DNA of 64,000 bases from Pseudoalteromonas piscicida. Lineage in GTDB: Bacteria; Pseudomonadota; Gammaproteobacteria; Enterobacterales; Alteromonadaceae. Under the pieces are notes generated by a model that searched no databases, had not been told where the DNA came from, and saw nothing but the letters and a program-made list of their open reading frames with translations. Location: positions 727,501-791,500 of the forward strand of contig NZ_CP021646.1 of the NCBI RefSeq assembly GCF_002208135.1. Reading direction: 5' to 3'. This document shows, in pieces, positions 37,567 through 46,555 of the stretch. Made by a program: the position numbers and the translations under genes. Position 1 is the stretch's first letter. Each line of letters opens with the position of its first letter.

Positions 37567-38088
37567 ATGTGGTTAGCTTGGGAGCCTGTTAGGCTCTTCT
37601 TTGTAGATTACAGCATATGGGTCTCATTCGTGGCTGTTTTTTTGTGTTTGTTGGTACGAGATGTAAAGGCGCTTCGATACGCCAGCCTTATTGCTATTTT
37701 TTACGTTTTGGGGGCGTTTAACGCTGATTACATTAGGGCGGCTGATCCAGATAGAATCTACCGATATATCTATTGGGCCTTTTCAGACATTGCCTTTATG
37801 GCAATTATTGCTTACTGGGCTGTTAAAGATAAGATGTATCTTTGGCAAAGTATTCTTGCCCAAATAATCATTATTCCAGCTCCGCTATTACAGTTTTTTA
37901 GACTTGTCGACAGACATTTTATGGATCTCTCCTATTCAACTTACCTGTACCCTACAATTATTCCTATGGTTAATGTGGCTACTCTGTGTTTAGCATTTGT
38001 GCCAGTCTTTACCTTTTGGAAGCTAATGCAAGATAGAAAAGAAGCGAGACTGGCTAGGGAAAATAGATTAGCAGAAACTACTAGTTAA
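37567..38088 (+). CDS. Unrecognised multi-spanning membrane protein
   Basis: 173 aa with about five hydrophobic segments: WVSFVAVFLCLLV, LIAIFYVLGAF, DIAFMAIIAYWAV, ILAQIIIIPAPLLQFF and MVNVATLCLAFVPVFTFW. It ends in a charged cytoplasmic tail (MQDRKEARLARENRLAE). It begins at an ATG 6 bp after the 29-aa ORF, with no independent ribosome site, suggesting translational coupling. It follows pomAB on the same strand without an obvious terminator, so it could be co-transcribed, but no link to motility is shown by sequence. Confidence 0.7.
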   Translation: MWLAWEPVRLFFVDYSIWVSFVAVFLCLLVRDVKALRYASLIAIFYVLGAFNADYIRAADPDRIYRYIYWAFSDIAFMAIIAYWAVKDKMYLWQSILAQIIIIPAPLLQFFRLVDRHFMDLSYSTYLYPTIIPMVNVATLCLAFVPVFTFWKLMQDRKEARLARENRLAETTS

Positions 38089-38148
38089 CCTAAACCTCGG
38101 ATAATTAATGCCTTATCTAAGGTTCATGTTAATTTGCAGTTGCTTTGC

Positions 38149-39351
38149 TCACCCTAAACTAGGAATAAGACCAGCCATTTGCATTAGCTGAGAGGTAATG
38201 ATCATCACACCGAAAATAGCGGCAAGTCCTAGTCCAAGCGTACCACCTTTAACCTGATATCCATCATTACCTCTAACTTTCCTCTGTTTCCATACCATAG
38301 CAACAGGTAGAAATACCGCTAACACCACGAGCGCAATCGCTGCATATCCCAGTGCCATAATAAAGCCCTTTGGATAAAAGAGGGCAAAGCCAAGCGGTGG
38401 TAAAAAGGTAATGAACGCCGTTTTTATACGGTCTTTCTTGGTATCTTGCTTTTTAAAGGCATCAGCAAAAAAGTCGAATAGACCGAGACTCACACCTAAG
38501 AATGAGGTCGCGAGTGCTAAATCTGCAAATATCGTCACAAATAATTGTACGTTGTCGTTGCGTGCGATAGACGAAATACTGGTGACAAAACCCGGCAGCC
38601 CCTCACTTGCCATTAAGCTCTCTTGCCCCATAACGCCTTGGCTCAGTAACTGCCAAAACACATAGATGATAAGTGGAAGGGAAGCACCAAACATCATTAC
38701 TTTACGTAATTGGCGGATATCTACGCCCACGTACTTAACGATTGACGGAATTGAGCCATGAAATCCAAATGAAGTGAAAATGACAGGAATTGCCGCAATA
38801 ACAAGTCCTTGCTCCACTGGCATATCGATAAGATGTTGGCCATGAACATAGGGAGTCAGGATAAAAAACAAACTCGCGAGCACGATAACTTTAATGGTAA
38901 ATAGTAATTGGTTAAGCTTATCGACGGTACTTGTGCCTAAAGTCACTATGGTTGCTATGATAACAGCAAGCAATACTGAACCGAGTTGGGGAGTGATCTC
39001 ATCACCTAATACACTAACCAGTTTGCTTTGAAGTTGTGCACCACCTCCCGCGATATAAGCTGAACAGAGTGCATAGAACAAAAACACCATCGAAAAATTT
39101 GCCACATATTGGCCCGCTTTACCGAGTAAGTTTTTCGCCAGTGTATTTAGCGTTGCGTCTTGATCTGCGTATTGATGTACTTCCAGCATAAGTAAAGCGG
39201 TATAGGTCATTAACAACCATGTGATTGCTAATAATGCGATAGCGGTAGAAAAGCCGAGTCCTGCTGATGCAATAGGGAGGGCGAGCATACCCGCGCCAAT
39301 TGTAGTACCTGCTACAATCAGCATGCTGCCCAAAGTTTTATTCTTAAGCAC
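38149..39351 (-). CDS. tyrP: Aromatic amino acid permease, TyrP-like (HAAAP family)
   Basis: 400 aa, about 11 membrane helices. It aligns along its length with E. coli TyrP: KNKTLGSMLIVAGTTIGAGMLALP, LMTYTALLMLEV, AIPVIFTSFGFHGSIPSIVKY, LFADLALATSFLGVSLGLFD and GFALFYPKGFIMALGYA. It should import tyrosine by proton symport, although the family also includes Mtr and TnaB, so specificity is inferred. I start at the GTG (39351), which has AGGGG six bases upstream and gives the family N-terminus. The longer frame has 38 unlikely extra residues. Confidence 0.88.
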   Translation of the reverse strand: MLKNKTLGSMLIVAGTTIGAGMLALPIASAGLGFSTAIALLAITWLLMTYTALLMLEVHQYADQDATLNTLAKNLLGKAGQYVANFSMVFLFYALCSAYIAGGGAQLQSKLVSVLGDEITPQLGSVLLAVIIATIVTLGTSTVDKLNQLLFTIKVIVLASLFFILTPYVHGQHLIDMPVEQGLVIAAIPVIFTSFGFHGSIPSIVKYVGVDIRQLRKVMMFGASLPLIIYVFWQLLSQGVMGQESLMASEGLPGFVTSISSIARNDNVQLFVTIFADLALATSFLGVSLGLFDFFADAFKKQDTKKDRIKTAFITFLPPLGFALFYPKGFIMALGYAAIALVVLAVFLPVAMVWKQRKVRGNDGYQVKGGTLGLGLAAIFGVMIITSQLMQMAGLIPSLG

Positions 39352-39455
39352 GTTTTGCCCCTGATTATTATTATCTGGTGAGGCAAGATATAACGAATAG
39401 CGAGGAAATGAAACCGTTTTGCTGCTAATACCAATTCGCGTATAAAATTTATGCG

Positions 39456-39490
39456 TTAAAAACAAAAAAGCCGCATATCAATATGCGGCT
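39456..39490 (-). terminator. Terminator upstream of tyrP
   Basis: On the minus strand GCCGCAT / ATGCGGC with an extra AT pairing zone is followed by TTTTTTGTTTTT. It ends transcripts arriving from the TPR membrane protein gene before tyrP. Confidence 0.8.
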
Positions 39491-39604
39491 TACTCTACTC
39501 ACTGATATTTTCATCCAGTGAATTTGTGCTTGTACCTTTAACTTTTATATAAAGTCTTCATCTCTCATGAAAATGCACCGTATCAAGCTAACTTACCTAA
39601 GAGT

Positions 39605-40681
39605 CTATTGTGCTCGCACTAAATTGTCAAACCAATCTTGACCTCTCGCACTGAGCGACTTTAGCACAATAAGGTCACTTTCACCGTCGGGTAGCTTCAA
39701 CCTTAAATGCTCATCAAGCGCAATTGCGCGCTCCAAATGGATGCGGATCTCACCCAGCGTCCAGGCCATACAATCTAGCTCCTCAGGTAAGCCTTCGCTA
39801 AAATCTATACGAGTCTGATAACAGGCTATATTCCAATGCATACGAGCTCTGACGGACTCACTCATATCTGAAATGGAAAGTGCGCTTTCTAGCAGCTTGA
39901 TGGCTTCTGCGAGCTTGCCATCTCGGCTGAGTGCTCTGGCTTTTATGCCAATTGCTCTTGCATGGTTTGGATGGATGTTGGTAAGAATGTCATCACAAAC
40001 CTTAATTGCTTCATCGTACTGTGTGTTTGCAATCAATTCCCTAGCGCGTTGGAGTGCGATTTCTACGGTATTCTTACGTGCTATTTCATACTCTTCTTTC
40101 ACCTTTTGTTGGATGTCATTGAATTCATCTTCGCCAACGTAGCGCTTGTAGGCGCTAGAAACGAGTCCTACACCACCAAAGCCGCTTAAAATAGAGAATG
40201 AAAAGATTTTAATCCAAGTCCAAAATGCTTTATCAGAACCGGTAATTGAGTCATTTTCCCGTTTCAAATTGTGCTCTACGACCACTTTGATAATACGGTT
40301 GATCTCAACGGCGTTATCGTTATGCGCAGATGAAAACATCGCAACAGGAATGAGTATTTCGTCATTGTTTTGATGGTGGGAGTCGTGCTCCCCATTTTGA
40401 TATGATTTAAATGCATACTTACTGACCGGACTGAAGTCTGCAGCGCCCGCCATGGTGAGCACACCGATTGCCATAAATGCTGAGATCACACCGGCTAGAA
40501 TGACACCGAATCCACCTAAGTCCCAGTACTCTGGGGCGGCGCTATTCGCACTCTTGAATTTAGGTTTGCGAAACTTATATGACGACGTTGAACGCATCGC
40601 TTGCAAGAGCCCACCTAAGCTGCCTCCAAGCACCACAACGGCAATAAAAATAGCGTAAAAGCTGATTGGTCCGTATTCCAT
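39605..40681 (-). CDS. Membrane protein with C-terminal TPR-like repeats
   Basis: 358 aa. An N-terminal helix (FYAIFIAVVVLGGSLGGLLQA), a second (FGVILAGVISAFMAIGVLTM) and a third near 165 (FWTWIKIFSFSILSGFGGVGLV) anchor it. The helix-rich C-terminal half carries tetratricopeptide-type repeats (LIANTQYDEAIKVCDDILTNIHPNHARAIGIKARALSRDGKLAEAIKLLESAL). TPR arrays bind protein partners. I do not recognise the family or role. It is followed by its own terminator, and the upstream lipA gene ends in a hairpin, so it is probably monocistronic. Confidence 0.75.
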   Translation of the reverse strand: MEYGPISFYAIFIAVVVLGGSLGGLLQAMRSTSSYKFRKPKFKSANSAAPEYWDLGGFGVILAGVISAFMAIGVLTMAGAADFSPVSKYAFKSYQNGEHDSHHQNNDEILIPVAMFSSAHNDNAVEINRIIKVVVEHNLKRENDSITGSDKAFWTWIKIFSFSILSGFGGVGLVSSAYKRYVGEDEFNDIQQKVKEEYEIARKNTVEIALQRARELIANTQYDEAIKVCDDILTNIHPNHARAIGIKARALSRDGKLAEAIKLLESALSISDMSESVRARMHWNIACYQTRIDFSEGLPEELDCMAWTLGEIRIHLERAIALDEHLRLKLPDGESDLIVLKSLSARGQDWFDNLVRAQ

Positions 40682-40764
40682 ATTATTATTCTAAGTAACT
40701 GAACTTTGAGTATTTTACATTGAATTTACATGAATGCGTAGAGGGGAGGTCGGAAATTGTATGG

Positions 40765-40796
40765 ATATTGCTCCTACTTACGACTAGGAGCAATAT
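40765..40796 (-). terminator. 12-bp perfect hairpin after lipA
   Basis: ATATTGCTCCTA / TAGGAGCAATAT with an 8-nt loop, 34 bp beyond the lipA stop. No T-run on either strand, so it is either a 3'-end stabiliser or a Rho-linked stop. Confidence 0.55.
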
Positions 40797-40829
40797 ACGT
40801 GTTACTTGAACTCAAGTTCGGAGCAGAAG

Positions 40830-41795
40830 TTATTTTACTTCTTTACCGGCGGCTTGCTGATCCGCATGGTAGCTAGAGCGTACAAATGGTCCGCAAGCTG
40901 CGTGGCTAAAGCCTATCTCGTCGGCATATTCTTTTAGCCCATCAAATTCAACCGGTGGCACGTAGCGTTTTACTGGCAAGTGGTGCTTTGAAGGTTGCAG
41001 ATATTGGCCTACGGTGAGCATATCTACATTATGCTCGCGCAAGTCTCTTAAGACTTCTTCAATTTCAGAGATTTCTTCGCCTAGTCCAACCATTAAGCCT
41101 GACTTTGTTCTTACCTCTGGGTGCATTTCTTTAAAGCGGCGTAGTAATTCGAGCGACCACTTATAATCGGCACCTGGACGCGCTAGCTTGTAAAGTCTTG
41201 GTGCAGTTTCAAGGTTGTGGTTGAATACATCTGGTGGTGTTTCACTCAAGATTTCAAGCGCTCTATCCATACGACCACGGAAATCAGGCACGAGAATTTC
41301 GATTGTAATACCTGGGTTGTGCTTACGGATCTCACGAATACAGTCAGCAAAGTGCTGCGCACCACCGTCGCGCAAATCGTCACGGTCAACAGAGGTAATA
41401 ACAACGTAGCTCAACTTCATGTCTTTGATGGTAAGTGCAAGCTTTTCCGGCTCTTGGGCGTCAGGTTTTAGCGGACGACCGTGGGCCACATCGCAGAATG
41501 GACAGCGGCGAGTACAAATGGCACCTAAAATCATAAAGGTTGCTGTACCGTGATTAAAGCACTCAGAAAGGTTTGGGCATGACGCCTCTTCACAAACAGA
41601 GTGTAAGCCGTGCTTACGCATTGCTTGTTTAATGCCATCGATACGTTCACTTGATTTTGGTAAACGGATCTTTAACCACTCAGGCTTTCTCAGCATTTCT
41701 TCGCGTTCTGTCGGCATGACTTTAACTGGGATCAATGCCATTTTTTCAGCATCGCGGAGCTTTACCCCTGGCTCCATTTTGACTGGTTTACTCAT
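40830..41795 (-). CDS. lipA: Lipoyl synthase
   Basis: 321 aa radical-SAM enzyme. The auxiliary cluster cysteines are Cys68, Cys73 and Cys79 (CX4CX5C in [12 protein letters not shown]). The radical-SAM cluster is Cys94, Cys98 and Cys101 (CTRRCPFC). The C-terminal RSSYHA motif is also present. It inserts two sulphurs into octanoyl chains attached by LipB. The first four bases overlap the lipB end, so the genes are coupled. Confidence 0.97.
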   Translation of the reverse strand: MSKPVKMEPGVKLRDAEKMALIPVKVMPTEREEMLRKPEWLKIRLPKSSERIDGIKQAMRKHGLHSVCEEASCPNLSECFNHGTATFMILGAICTRRCPFCDVAHGRPLKPDAQEPEKLALTIKDMKLSYVVITSVDRDDLRDGGAQHFADCIREIRKHNPGITIEILVPDFRGRMDRALEILSETPPDVFNHNLETAPRLYKLARPGADYKWSLELLRRFKEMHPEVRTKSGLMVGLGEEISEIEEVLRDLREHNVDMLTVGQYLQPSKHHLPVKRYVPPVEFDGLKEYADEIGFSHAACGPFVRSSYHADQQAAGKEVK

Positions 41796-42445
41796 ACGTT
41801 TTCAAACCCTTCAGTGTATTCGACATGCTCAGCATTAATGCGTTTTAGCATGTGTTTTACCAGACCAGCCCCCGCTTCAGCGACGGTTTGAGGTCCATTA
41901 ATTTCGCTACTTTGCACCATATTCATGCCCGCATAACCACAAGGGTTTATTCGTAAAAATGGACCAAGGTCCATATTAACGTTGAGCGCGAGACCATGAA
42001 ACGAGCAGCCACGGCGGACTCTAAGTCCAAGAGATGCTATCTTGCTATCGTTGACGTATACACCTGGTGCATCGGCTTTAGCGTAAGCCTCTATCCCATA
42101 TTCTTTTAGGGAGTCGATAATGCTTTCCTCTAGCCAAGTGACAAGTTCACGTACCCCTATTTTTAATCGTCGTAAGTTGAGCAGTACATAAAGCATTTGT
42201 TGCCCAGGACCGTGGTAGGTAACTTGGCCACCGCGATCCACTTTTACGACGGGAATGTCGCCTGGCGCCAAGACATGCTCTTCTTTACCGGCTTGACCTT
42301 GTGTAAAAACAGGCTCATGTTCCACCAGCCAGATTTCATCCGCTGTGGTGTCATCACGTTCATCGGTAAAAGATTGCATTTTGTGCCAAATTGGCTCGTA
42401 ACTACAAAGGCCGAGTTGGCGCACAATTAACTGACGAGATTCCAT
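41792..42445 (-). CDS. lipB: Octanoyltransferase
   Basis: 217 aa. Conserved [21 protein letters not shown], the [17 protein letters not shown] region and the catalytic Cys in NPCGYAGM. It moves octanoate from acyl carrier protein to lipoyl domains, the first step before LipA. Order ybeD-lipB-lipA is the enterobacterial arrangement. Confidence 0.96.
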   Translation of the reverse strand: MESRQLIVRQLGLCSYEPIWHKMQSFTDERDDTTADEIWLVEHEPVFTQGQAGKEEHVLAPGDIPVVKVDRGGQVTYHGPGQQMLYVLLNLRRLKIGVRELVTWLEESIIDSLKEYGIEAYAKADAPGVYVNDSKIASLGLRVRRGCSFHGLALNVNMDLGPFLRINPCGYAGMNMVQSSEINGPQTVAEAGAGLVKHMLKRINAEHVEYTEGFENV

Positions 42446-42464
42446 AACTAGGGGTCCTTACCAA

Positions 42465-42743
42465 CTACAGGATGTAACGGACGTCTTCGATGCCACCGAT
42501 CTCGGTATAAATCTGCTCGATATGCTCTTTGCTGGTTACGGTAACGACAAGAGATACGGCTTCATAGGTGCCTTTGCTGCTTGGTTTAACCTTTGGTGCA
42601 TAATCACCCGGTGCAATAACCTGCAGTTTGGCTAGGATCTGATCCGTCAAATTGACATTTGCTAGGCCCATAATCTTGAATGTAAATGGGCAAGGAAATT
42701 CTAAGTATTCATCAAACTTAGTATTTTTAACTGGTTTTACCAC
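42465..42743 (-). CDS. ybeD: YbeD-family regulatory protein (DUF493)
   Basis: 92 aa ACT-like small protein. [17 protein letters not shown] near the N-terminus and the ending [10 protein letters not shown] are family signatures. It commonly precedes lipB. The fold suggests ligand-binding or allosteric regulation, but the function is not established. 19 bp separate it from lipB. Confidence 0.93.
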   Translation of the reverse strand: MVKPVKNTKFDEYLEFPCPFTFKIMGLANVNLTDQILAKLQVIAPGDYAPKVKPSSKGTYEAVSLVVTVTSKEHIEQIYTEIGGIEDVRYIL

Positions 42744-42861
42744 GACGGTATCCTCACAACGAACTACTTGCTGACGCCTTTATTTGGTCACTTAGCGGCT
42801 CTTTCAAGCCTTGAGTTGCCAAGGTCGTCATTTATTGGCCGCATTCTATCATTTTTGGCGC

Positions 42862-42893
42862 AAAAAAAAACGTCCACGATAAGGACGTTTTTG
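42862..42893 (-). terminator. Terminator of the membrane-protein pair
   Basis: On the minus strand AAAAACGTCC and GGACGTTTTT pair around a 6-nt loop, followed by a long T-run. It begins 17 bp after the stop of the 179-aa membrane protein gene. Confidence 0.88.
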
Positions 42894-42909
42894 TTGAGTC
42901 ATTTTGAAG

Positions 42910-43449
42910 CTAGCTTTCACCATTGATTACGTCTTTACAATCATCAAAAACTGCTAAAGTAGCTAATAGAAGGAAGCAGTGATTGCTAATTGTTAAGCCT
43001 TCCGAGTCAAAGAAAAGTCGAAATACTGTTGTTGTTAATAGTAGTATCAAAAGCGCTGTTTTGTTGCGTTTCAAGGTCTTTACTATGTTTCTTTTAGACT
43101 GCTTGGTTCTAGCGCTAAGAATTCGCACCAGCTGATAAATGATGATACTAACTACGGCAAGATTGATGGCGGTAATAAGTATTGAGGGAGGTGAGAGAGT
43201 AACAATACTGACCAATAGCAGAATAAATATTGGAATGTATCCCAAATGCTTCATATTGGCTTTTTCCGCTTGGGTATGGTTAAGCTGCGTAGCAAGTTGA
43301 TAAAGTGCGCCGTACAGAGCAATATAAAAACCAAGATACAATAGTACAGGTTTATTTAAATAATCACTTAGTATGAAGCAGACAATAAATACAGCCATGC
43401 TAATGTGGATGTAGATAGGAGATTCTTTAAAGTATTGAGTAATAGTCAT
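42910..43449 (-). CDS. Unrecognised membrane protein, paralogue of the 43.6-44.2 kb gene
   Basis: 179 aa with about five to six hydrophobic segments (IHISMAVFIVCFILSDYL, KPVLLYLGFYIALYGALYQLA, IPIFILLLVSIVTL, ILITAINLAVVSIIIYQLV, ALLILLLTTTVFRLFF). Between the third and last segments a basic stretch (SARTKQSKRNIVKTLKRNK) predicts a cytoplasmic loop. Layout and the K-x-LLLYIGFY-A-L motif match the next gene upstream, so they are tandem paralogues. I know no family. The small, very hydrophobic build resembles bacteriocin-immunity or small permease-like proteins, without proof. Confidence 0.65.
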   Translation of the reverse strand: MTITQYFKESPIYIHISMAVFIVCFILSDYLNKPVLLYLGFYIALYGALYQLATQLNHTQAEKANMKHLGYIPIFILLLVSIVTLSPPSILITAINLAVVSIIIYQLVRILSARTKQSKRNIVKTLKRNKTALLILLLTTTVFRLFFDSEGLTISNHCFLLLATLAVFDDCKDVINGES

Positions 43450-43507
43450 TGCGTCGTTTTCCTTTTTTCGCTTTTCTTGCGACTTTGGAAATTGTTGTTT
43501 GGGGTGT

Positions 43508-43544
43508 AAAAAGTCAATCGGTATTTAACACTGATTGACTTTTA
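43508..43544 (-). terminator. Hairpin between the two paralogous membrane genes
   Basis: AAAAGTCAATC / GATTGACTTTT with a 13-nt loop. On the minus strand it is followed by TTTTTA, so it may partly terminate after the 201-codon gene and reduce expression of the second. Confidence 0.55.
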
Positions 43545-43578
43545 TCAAAATAGGCTATTGCGAGAACTCTAAACTAGT

Positions 43579-44160
43579 TTAATCAGTCGCAAAAATATTC
43601 TCACTAATAATATGGTTTAGGAACTGTATGTAGCAGCTAAAAATAACCATATAATTAGCAGCCAACGCTCCTACGGACATAGATAAAAAAGGTGTGGTGC
43701 ACATAACAACAATGAGTAGCAGGTTAACAGAAAGAATAAACCTCGACTTGGTTTTTAACCTCTCCTTTATCGCGTCAATAGCGGACATTTTTCTTATTTT
43801 ATACACAACTCTTATAACATGGGCTGTTAATAACATAGCGAATGCAATGTTAAAAAGTGTGAGTAGTAGGTATTCAAGGTGCAGCCCGCCAATACCTATA
43901 CAAGCAAACGCTAACATAAGCAGTAACTGTATCCAGTGCTGTCTACCGTAAGCTATGAGCGTAACTTTTGCACAAGCTCCTTGTTCTTTTGCCACTACGG
44001 ATAGTAAATCCCAAGCAACTATAATTAGCGCCATATAAAAACCAATATATAAAAGTAGGCTTGACTTGTATAAAATAGCAGAGGAAAGCAATAATACTGC
44101 AATAGTCAATTTGGCTACTGGTAAGCCTGGTTTTAGATATATACGATCTATGTAGTTCAT
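43579..44160 (-). CDS. Unrecognised membrane protein, paralogue of the 42.9-43.4 kb gene
   Basis: 193 aa from the ATG at 44160, which has AAAGG upstream; a GTG eight codons earlier is possible. Hydrophobic segments: LTIAVLLLSSAILY, SLLLYIGFYMALIIVAWDLL, WIQLLLMLAFACIGIGGLHLEYLLLTLFNIAFAMLLTAHVI, ILSVNLLLIVVMCTTPFL and AANYMVIFSCYIQFLNHII. The basic loop KIRKMSAIDAIKERLKTKSR corresponds to that in the paralogue. Same topology, low identity, so the duplication is old. Unknown function. A promoter and a peptide-like ORF lie just upstream. Confidence 0.65.
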   Translation of the reverse strand: MNYIDRIYLKPGLPVAKLTIAVLLLSSAILYKSSLLLYIGFYMALIIVAWDLLSVVAKEQGACAKVTLIAYGRQHWIQLLLMLAFACIGIGGLHLEYLLLTLFNIAFAMLLTAHVIRVVYKIRKMSAIDAIKERLKTKSRFILSVNLLLIVVMCTTPFLSMSVGALAANYMVIFSCYIQFLNHIISENIFATD

Positions 44161-44192
44161 AGGAAAGCCTTTAGTGTGTATCACCTATTAGA

Positions 44193-44361
44193 TTAACATC
44201 TCTCTACTTCTTCCCGCTCATAACAGCCACCACCGGTATAAGTTAAGATATTCTGCTGAACAAAAACCTCCGAAGAGCTACTGGGGCGGCTGTCATTATT
44301 TCCACAGTCGCTAGGAGTTTCTGCACTTCACCATTATTACCGCGATTGTCGCCATCATCAT
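44193..44361 (-). pseudogene. Candidate small peptide gene, out of frame
   Basis: An ATG at 44361 has an excellent AAAGGA site seven bases before it and a good promoter upstream, yet its own frame closes after 16 codons. The other two minus frames across the same 169 bp look protein-like: first NDDGDNRGNNGE, then SAETPSDCGNNDSRPSSSS and VFVQQNILTYTGGGCYERE, ending at a TAA (44193). One extra base near the start and one in GAAGTG would fuse them into a peptide of about 56 residues, Asn/Asp/Gly/Ser-rich with three Cys and a GGG before CYERE. This is a speculative reconstruction; the 16-codon ORF could instead be a leader. Confidence 0.3.
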
Positions 44362-44405
44362 TTAAATATCCTTTTATTTATAGTTCGATTTTGTACCTAA
44401 AATTG

Positions 44406-44434
44406 ATTATTACAAATTGTTTTTAAATTGTAAA
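44406..44434 (-). promoter_or_regulatory. Sigma-70-like promoter for the peptide/membrane-protein unit
   Basis: Minus strand TTTACA (44434-44429), a 16-17 bp spacer, then TAATAAT (44412-44406), about 45 bp before the ATG at 44361, in an AT-rich stretch. Confidence 0.5.
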
Positions 44435-44527
44435 CTTAAAGTGATTTTTCAGCCGTGTGGTATATTGAAAAGGGGTCTTAGATTAGAAAGTATGAATGTC
44501 TGGGAAGGTAGGGGGAATGAGCTTTAT

Positions 44528-44566
44528 AAAAAAGATAAGCCAACCGTCTGTCTCGGCTGGCCTATC
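44528..44566 (-). terminator. Terminator of the dacA operon end
   Basis: Minus strand GGCCAGCCG / CGGTTGGC with flanking GATA/TATC pairing, then TTTTTT, starting 11 bp after the dacA stop. Confidence 0.8.
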
Positions 44567-44576
44567 AGATAAGGAA

Positions 44577-45740
44577 TTATTGCGAGATCTGTAAACGTAG
44601 ATAGTCGTAGATTTTGCTAAAGAATCCACCTTCTTGGATCTCTTCAAGTGTAACCAGCGGATATTGTGCTACGTCTTCACCTTCAAGCTGTAAGAACAAA
44701 GTACCAACTTTAGTGCCTTTTGCTAGCGGCGCTTCGAGCGTCTTATCTAACTCAAAGTTAGCCTTTAAGTTCTTGCTTTGACCGCGTGGAATAGTAATAG
44801 GAGTGTCTTCCATAATGCCAAGCGATACGGTTTCTTTGTTACCCATCCATACGCGCTGATCGGCAAAAGCATCACCAGCTTGGTAAGGGGTAATGGTTTC
44901 AAAGAAACGGAAGCCGTAGTTAAGCAATTTTTTGCTTTCAACTTTACGCGCACGTTCGCTCTCTGTCCCCATGACCACGGCAACAAGACGCATATCATCT
45001 TTTACCGCTGAAGTAACTAGGCTGTAGCCTGCATCCGAGGTGTGGCCTGTTTTAATGCCATCCACTTCAAGGCTTGCATCCCAAAGTAGTGAGTTACGGT
45101 TATATTGCTTTATACCGTTGTAAGAGAAAGATTTTTTCTTGTATAAAGCATATTCATCAGGTACATCACGAATAAGCGCGGCACCCAATGTTGCCATGTC
45201 TCTTGGGGTGGTGTAATGTTCATCAGTATCTAAACCATGGCTGTTAATAAAGTGGGTATTCGTCATACCCAGTTTTTCAGCATGTGCATTCATCAGATCG
45301 GCAAACGCACTTTCGCTACCAGCAATGTGCTCGGCCATTGCAACACAAGCATCATTACCAGATTGAATAATAATCCCGTGGTTTAAGTCATCAACACTAA
45401 CCTGCTTGCCCACTTCAATAAACATTACCGATGAACCAGGAAAATTCTTAGCCCACGCTTTTTCACTAATGGTGACCTGATCAGATGGACTAATGTTACC
45501 TGCCGCGATTTCGGTACCAATAACATAACTGGTCATCATTTTGGTTAAACTTGCTGGCGCTAGCTTAGTATCAGCTTCGCCCTCTGCAATCACCTTTCCA
45601 GTTGTGAAATCTACAAGGAAATAGCCTTTCGCATTGATCTGCGGCGGCGAAGGAATAATTTGTGCACTGGCACTCATAATAGAGAAAGTGCACACCAGTC
45701 CAAGGACTTTTTTAACGATTTTTGGTTTGATAGAAGTCAT
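44577..45740 (-). CDS. dacA: D-alanyl-D-alanine carboxypeptidase (PBP5/6 family)
   Basis: 387 aa from the ATG at 45740; a start nine codons earlier is possible. Signal peptide (KKVLGLVCTFSIMSASA), then the penicilloyl-serine transferase domain with SLTK (SxxK), SGN and KTG, a C-terminal beta domain, and a terminal amphipathic helix (FFSKIYDYLRLQI) anchoring it to the outer face of the inner membrane. It removes the terminal D-Ala from peptidoglycan pentapeptides. It is the last gene of the elongation-wall cluster mrdA-rodA-rlpA-dacA. Confidence 0.94.
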   Translation of the reverse strand: MTSIKPKIVKKVLGLVCTFSIMSASAQIIPSPPQINAKGYFLVDFTTGKVIAEGEADTKLAPASLTKMMTSYVIGTEIAAGNISPSDQVTISEKAWAKNFPGSSVMFIEVGKQVSVDDLNHGIIIQSGNDACVAMAEHIAGSESAFADLMNAHAEKLGMTNTHFINSHGLDTDEHYTTPRDMATLGAALIRDVPDEYALYKKKSFSYNGIKQYNRNSLLWDASLEVDGIKTGHTSDAGYSLVTSAVKDDMRLVAVVMGTESERARKVESKKLLNYGFRFFETITPYQAGDAFADQRVWMGNKETVSLGIMEDTPITIPRGQSKNLKANFELDKTLEAPLAKGTKVGTLFLQLEGEDVAQYPLVTLEEIQEGGFFSKIYDYLRLQISQ

Positions 45741-45781
45741 TATGCTCGCTTTTTTGTTTATCGGCATTCATTGCGGTTATT

Positions 45782-46555
45782 CTAAAGTTCCTGCTCACTG
45801 TAAAGCAAGAAAGCACGACTAAATTGACCTTGTTGTAAGGTTTTTAGTAGAGATTGTGCTTGATTGTCGTCGGTAATTGGGCCGACTCTAAGCTTGTACA
45901 GGTTGTTTTCAAACGTGATGGGTGTGCCTAACCCCAATTCTTGTTTTAACTGACCTGCTAATAACTGTATGTTTTCAAGTTTACTGCCAGCAGCAACTTG
46001 CACATAGGTTAGCCTTGGAGACTCGCGCGATAGAGTAATGGCTTCGACCTTAACGCGCGCTGTACCCTGCAGGTGATAGCCTAGCTTGTAGGCAGCAGCG
46101 TAAGATAAGTCGATTAATCTATCGTCGTGGAATGGGCCTCGGTCGTTAATTCTAACGATGGCTGAGCGTCCGTTGTCTAAGTTTGTTACTTTGGCAAAGC
46201 TGGGGAGTGGCAGCGTCTTGTGTGCCGCTGTCATATCGAACATATTAAAAATTTCACCATTTGAGGTGTGGTAGCCGTGGAATTTACGGCCGTACCATGA
46301 GGCTATGCCTTCTTGTAGATACCCATGTTCGTCTGAGATTGGTGTGTAACGTTTTCCAAGTACAGTGTAGGGGCGGTTGGCACTCACGCTCTTTTTTTCG
46401 TTGGTGACAATGGCATCCTGCATTTCCAGTTCGGTAGGTTCGCGCAGTGGCGCTTTATCATGACGAATATGATAACGGCTACCACAAGCGCTGAGCACGC
46501 TTAACAGGGCAAATACTAAAACCAGCTTTGAAATCAGGGTAATACGAACAGTCAT
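45782..46555 (-). CDS. rlpA: Septal ring lytic transglycosylase RlpA family lipoprotein
   Basis: 257 aa. Lipobox LLSVLSAC, then the double-psi beta-barrel domain (GIASWYGRKFHGYHTSNGEIFNMFDMTAAHKTLPLPSFAKVTNL, NDRGPFHDDRLIDLS). A C-terminal SPOR domain (about 185-257) would bind denuded glycan at the septum. Some homologues are lytic transglycosylases. One-base overlap with rodA. Confidence 0.93.
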   Translation of the reverse strand: MTVRITLISKLVLVFALLSVLSACGSRYHIRHDKAPLREPTELEMQDAIVTNEKKSVSANRPYTVLGKRYTPISDEHGYLQEGIASWYGRKFHGYHTSNGEIFNMFDMTAAHKTLPLPSFAKVTNLDNGRSAIVRINDRGPFHDDRLIDLSYAAAYKLGYHLQGTARVKVEAITLSRESPRLTYVQVAAGSKLENIQLLAGQLKQELGLGTPITFENNLYKLRVGPITDDNQAQSLLKTLQQGQFSRAFLLYSEQEL

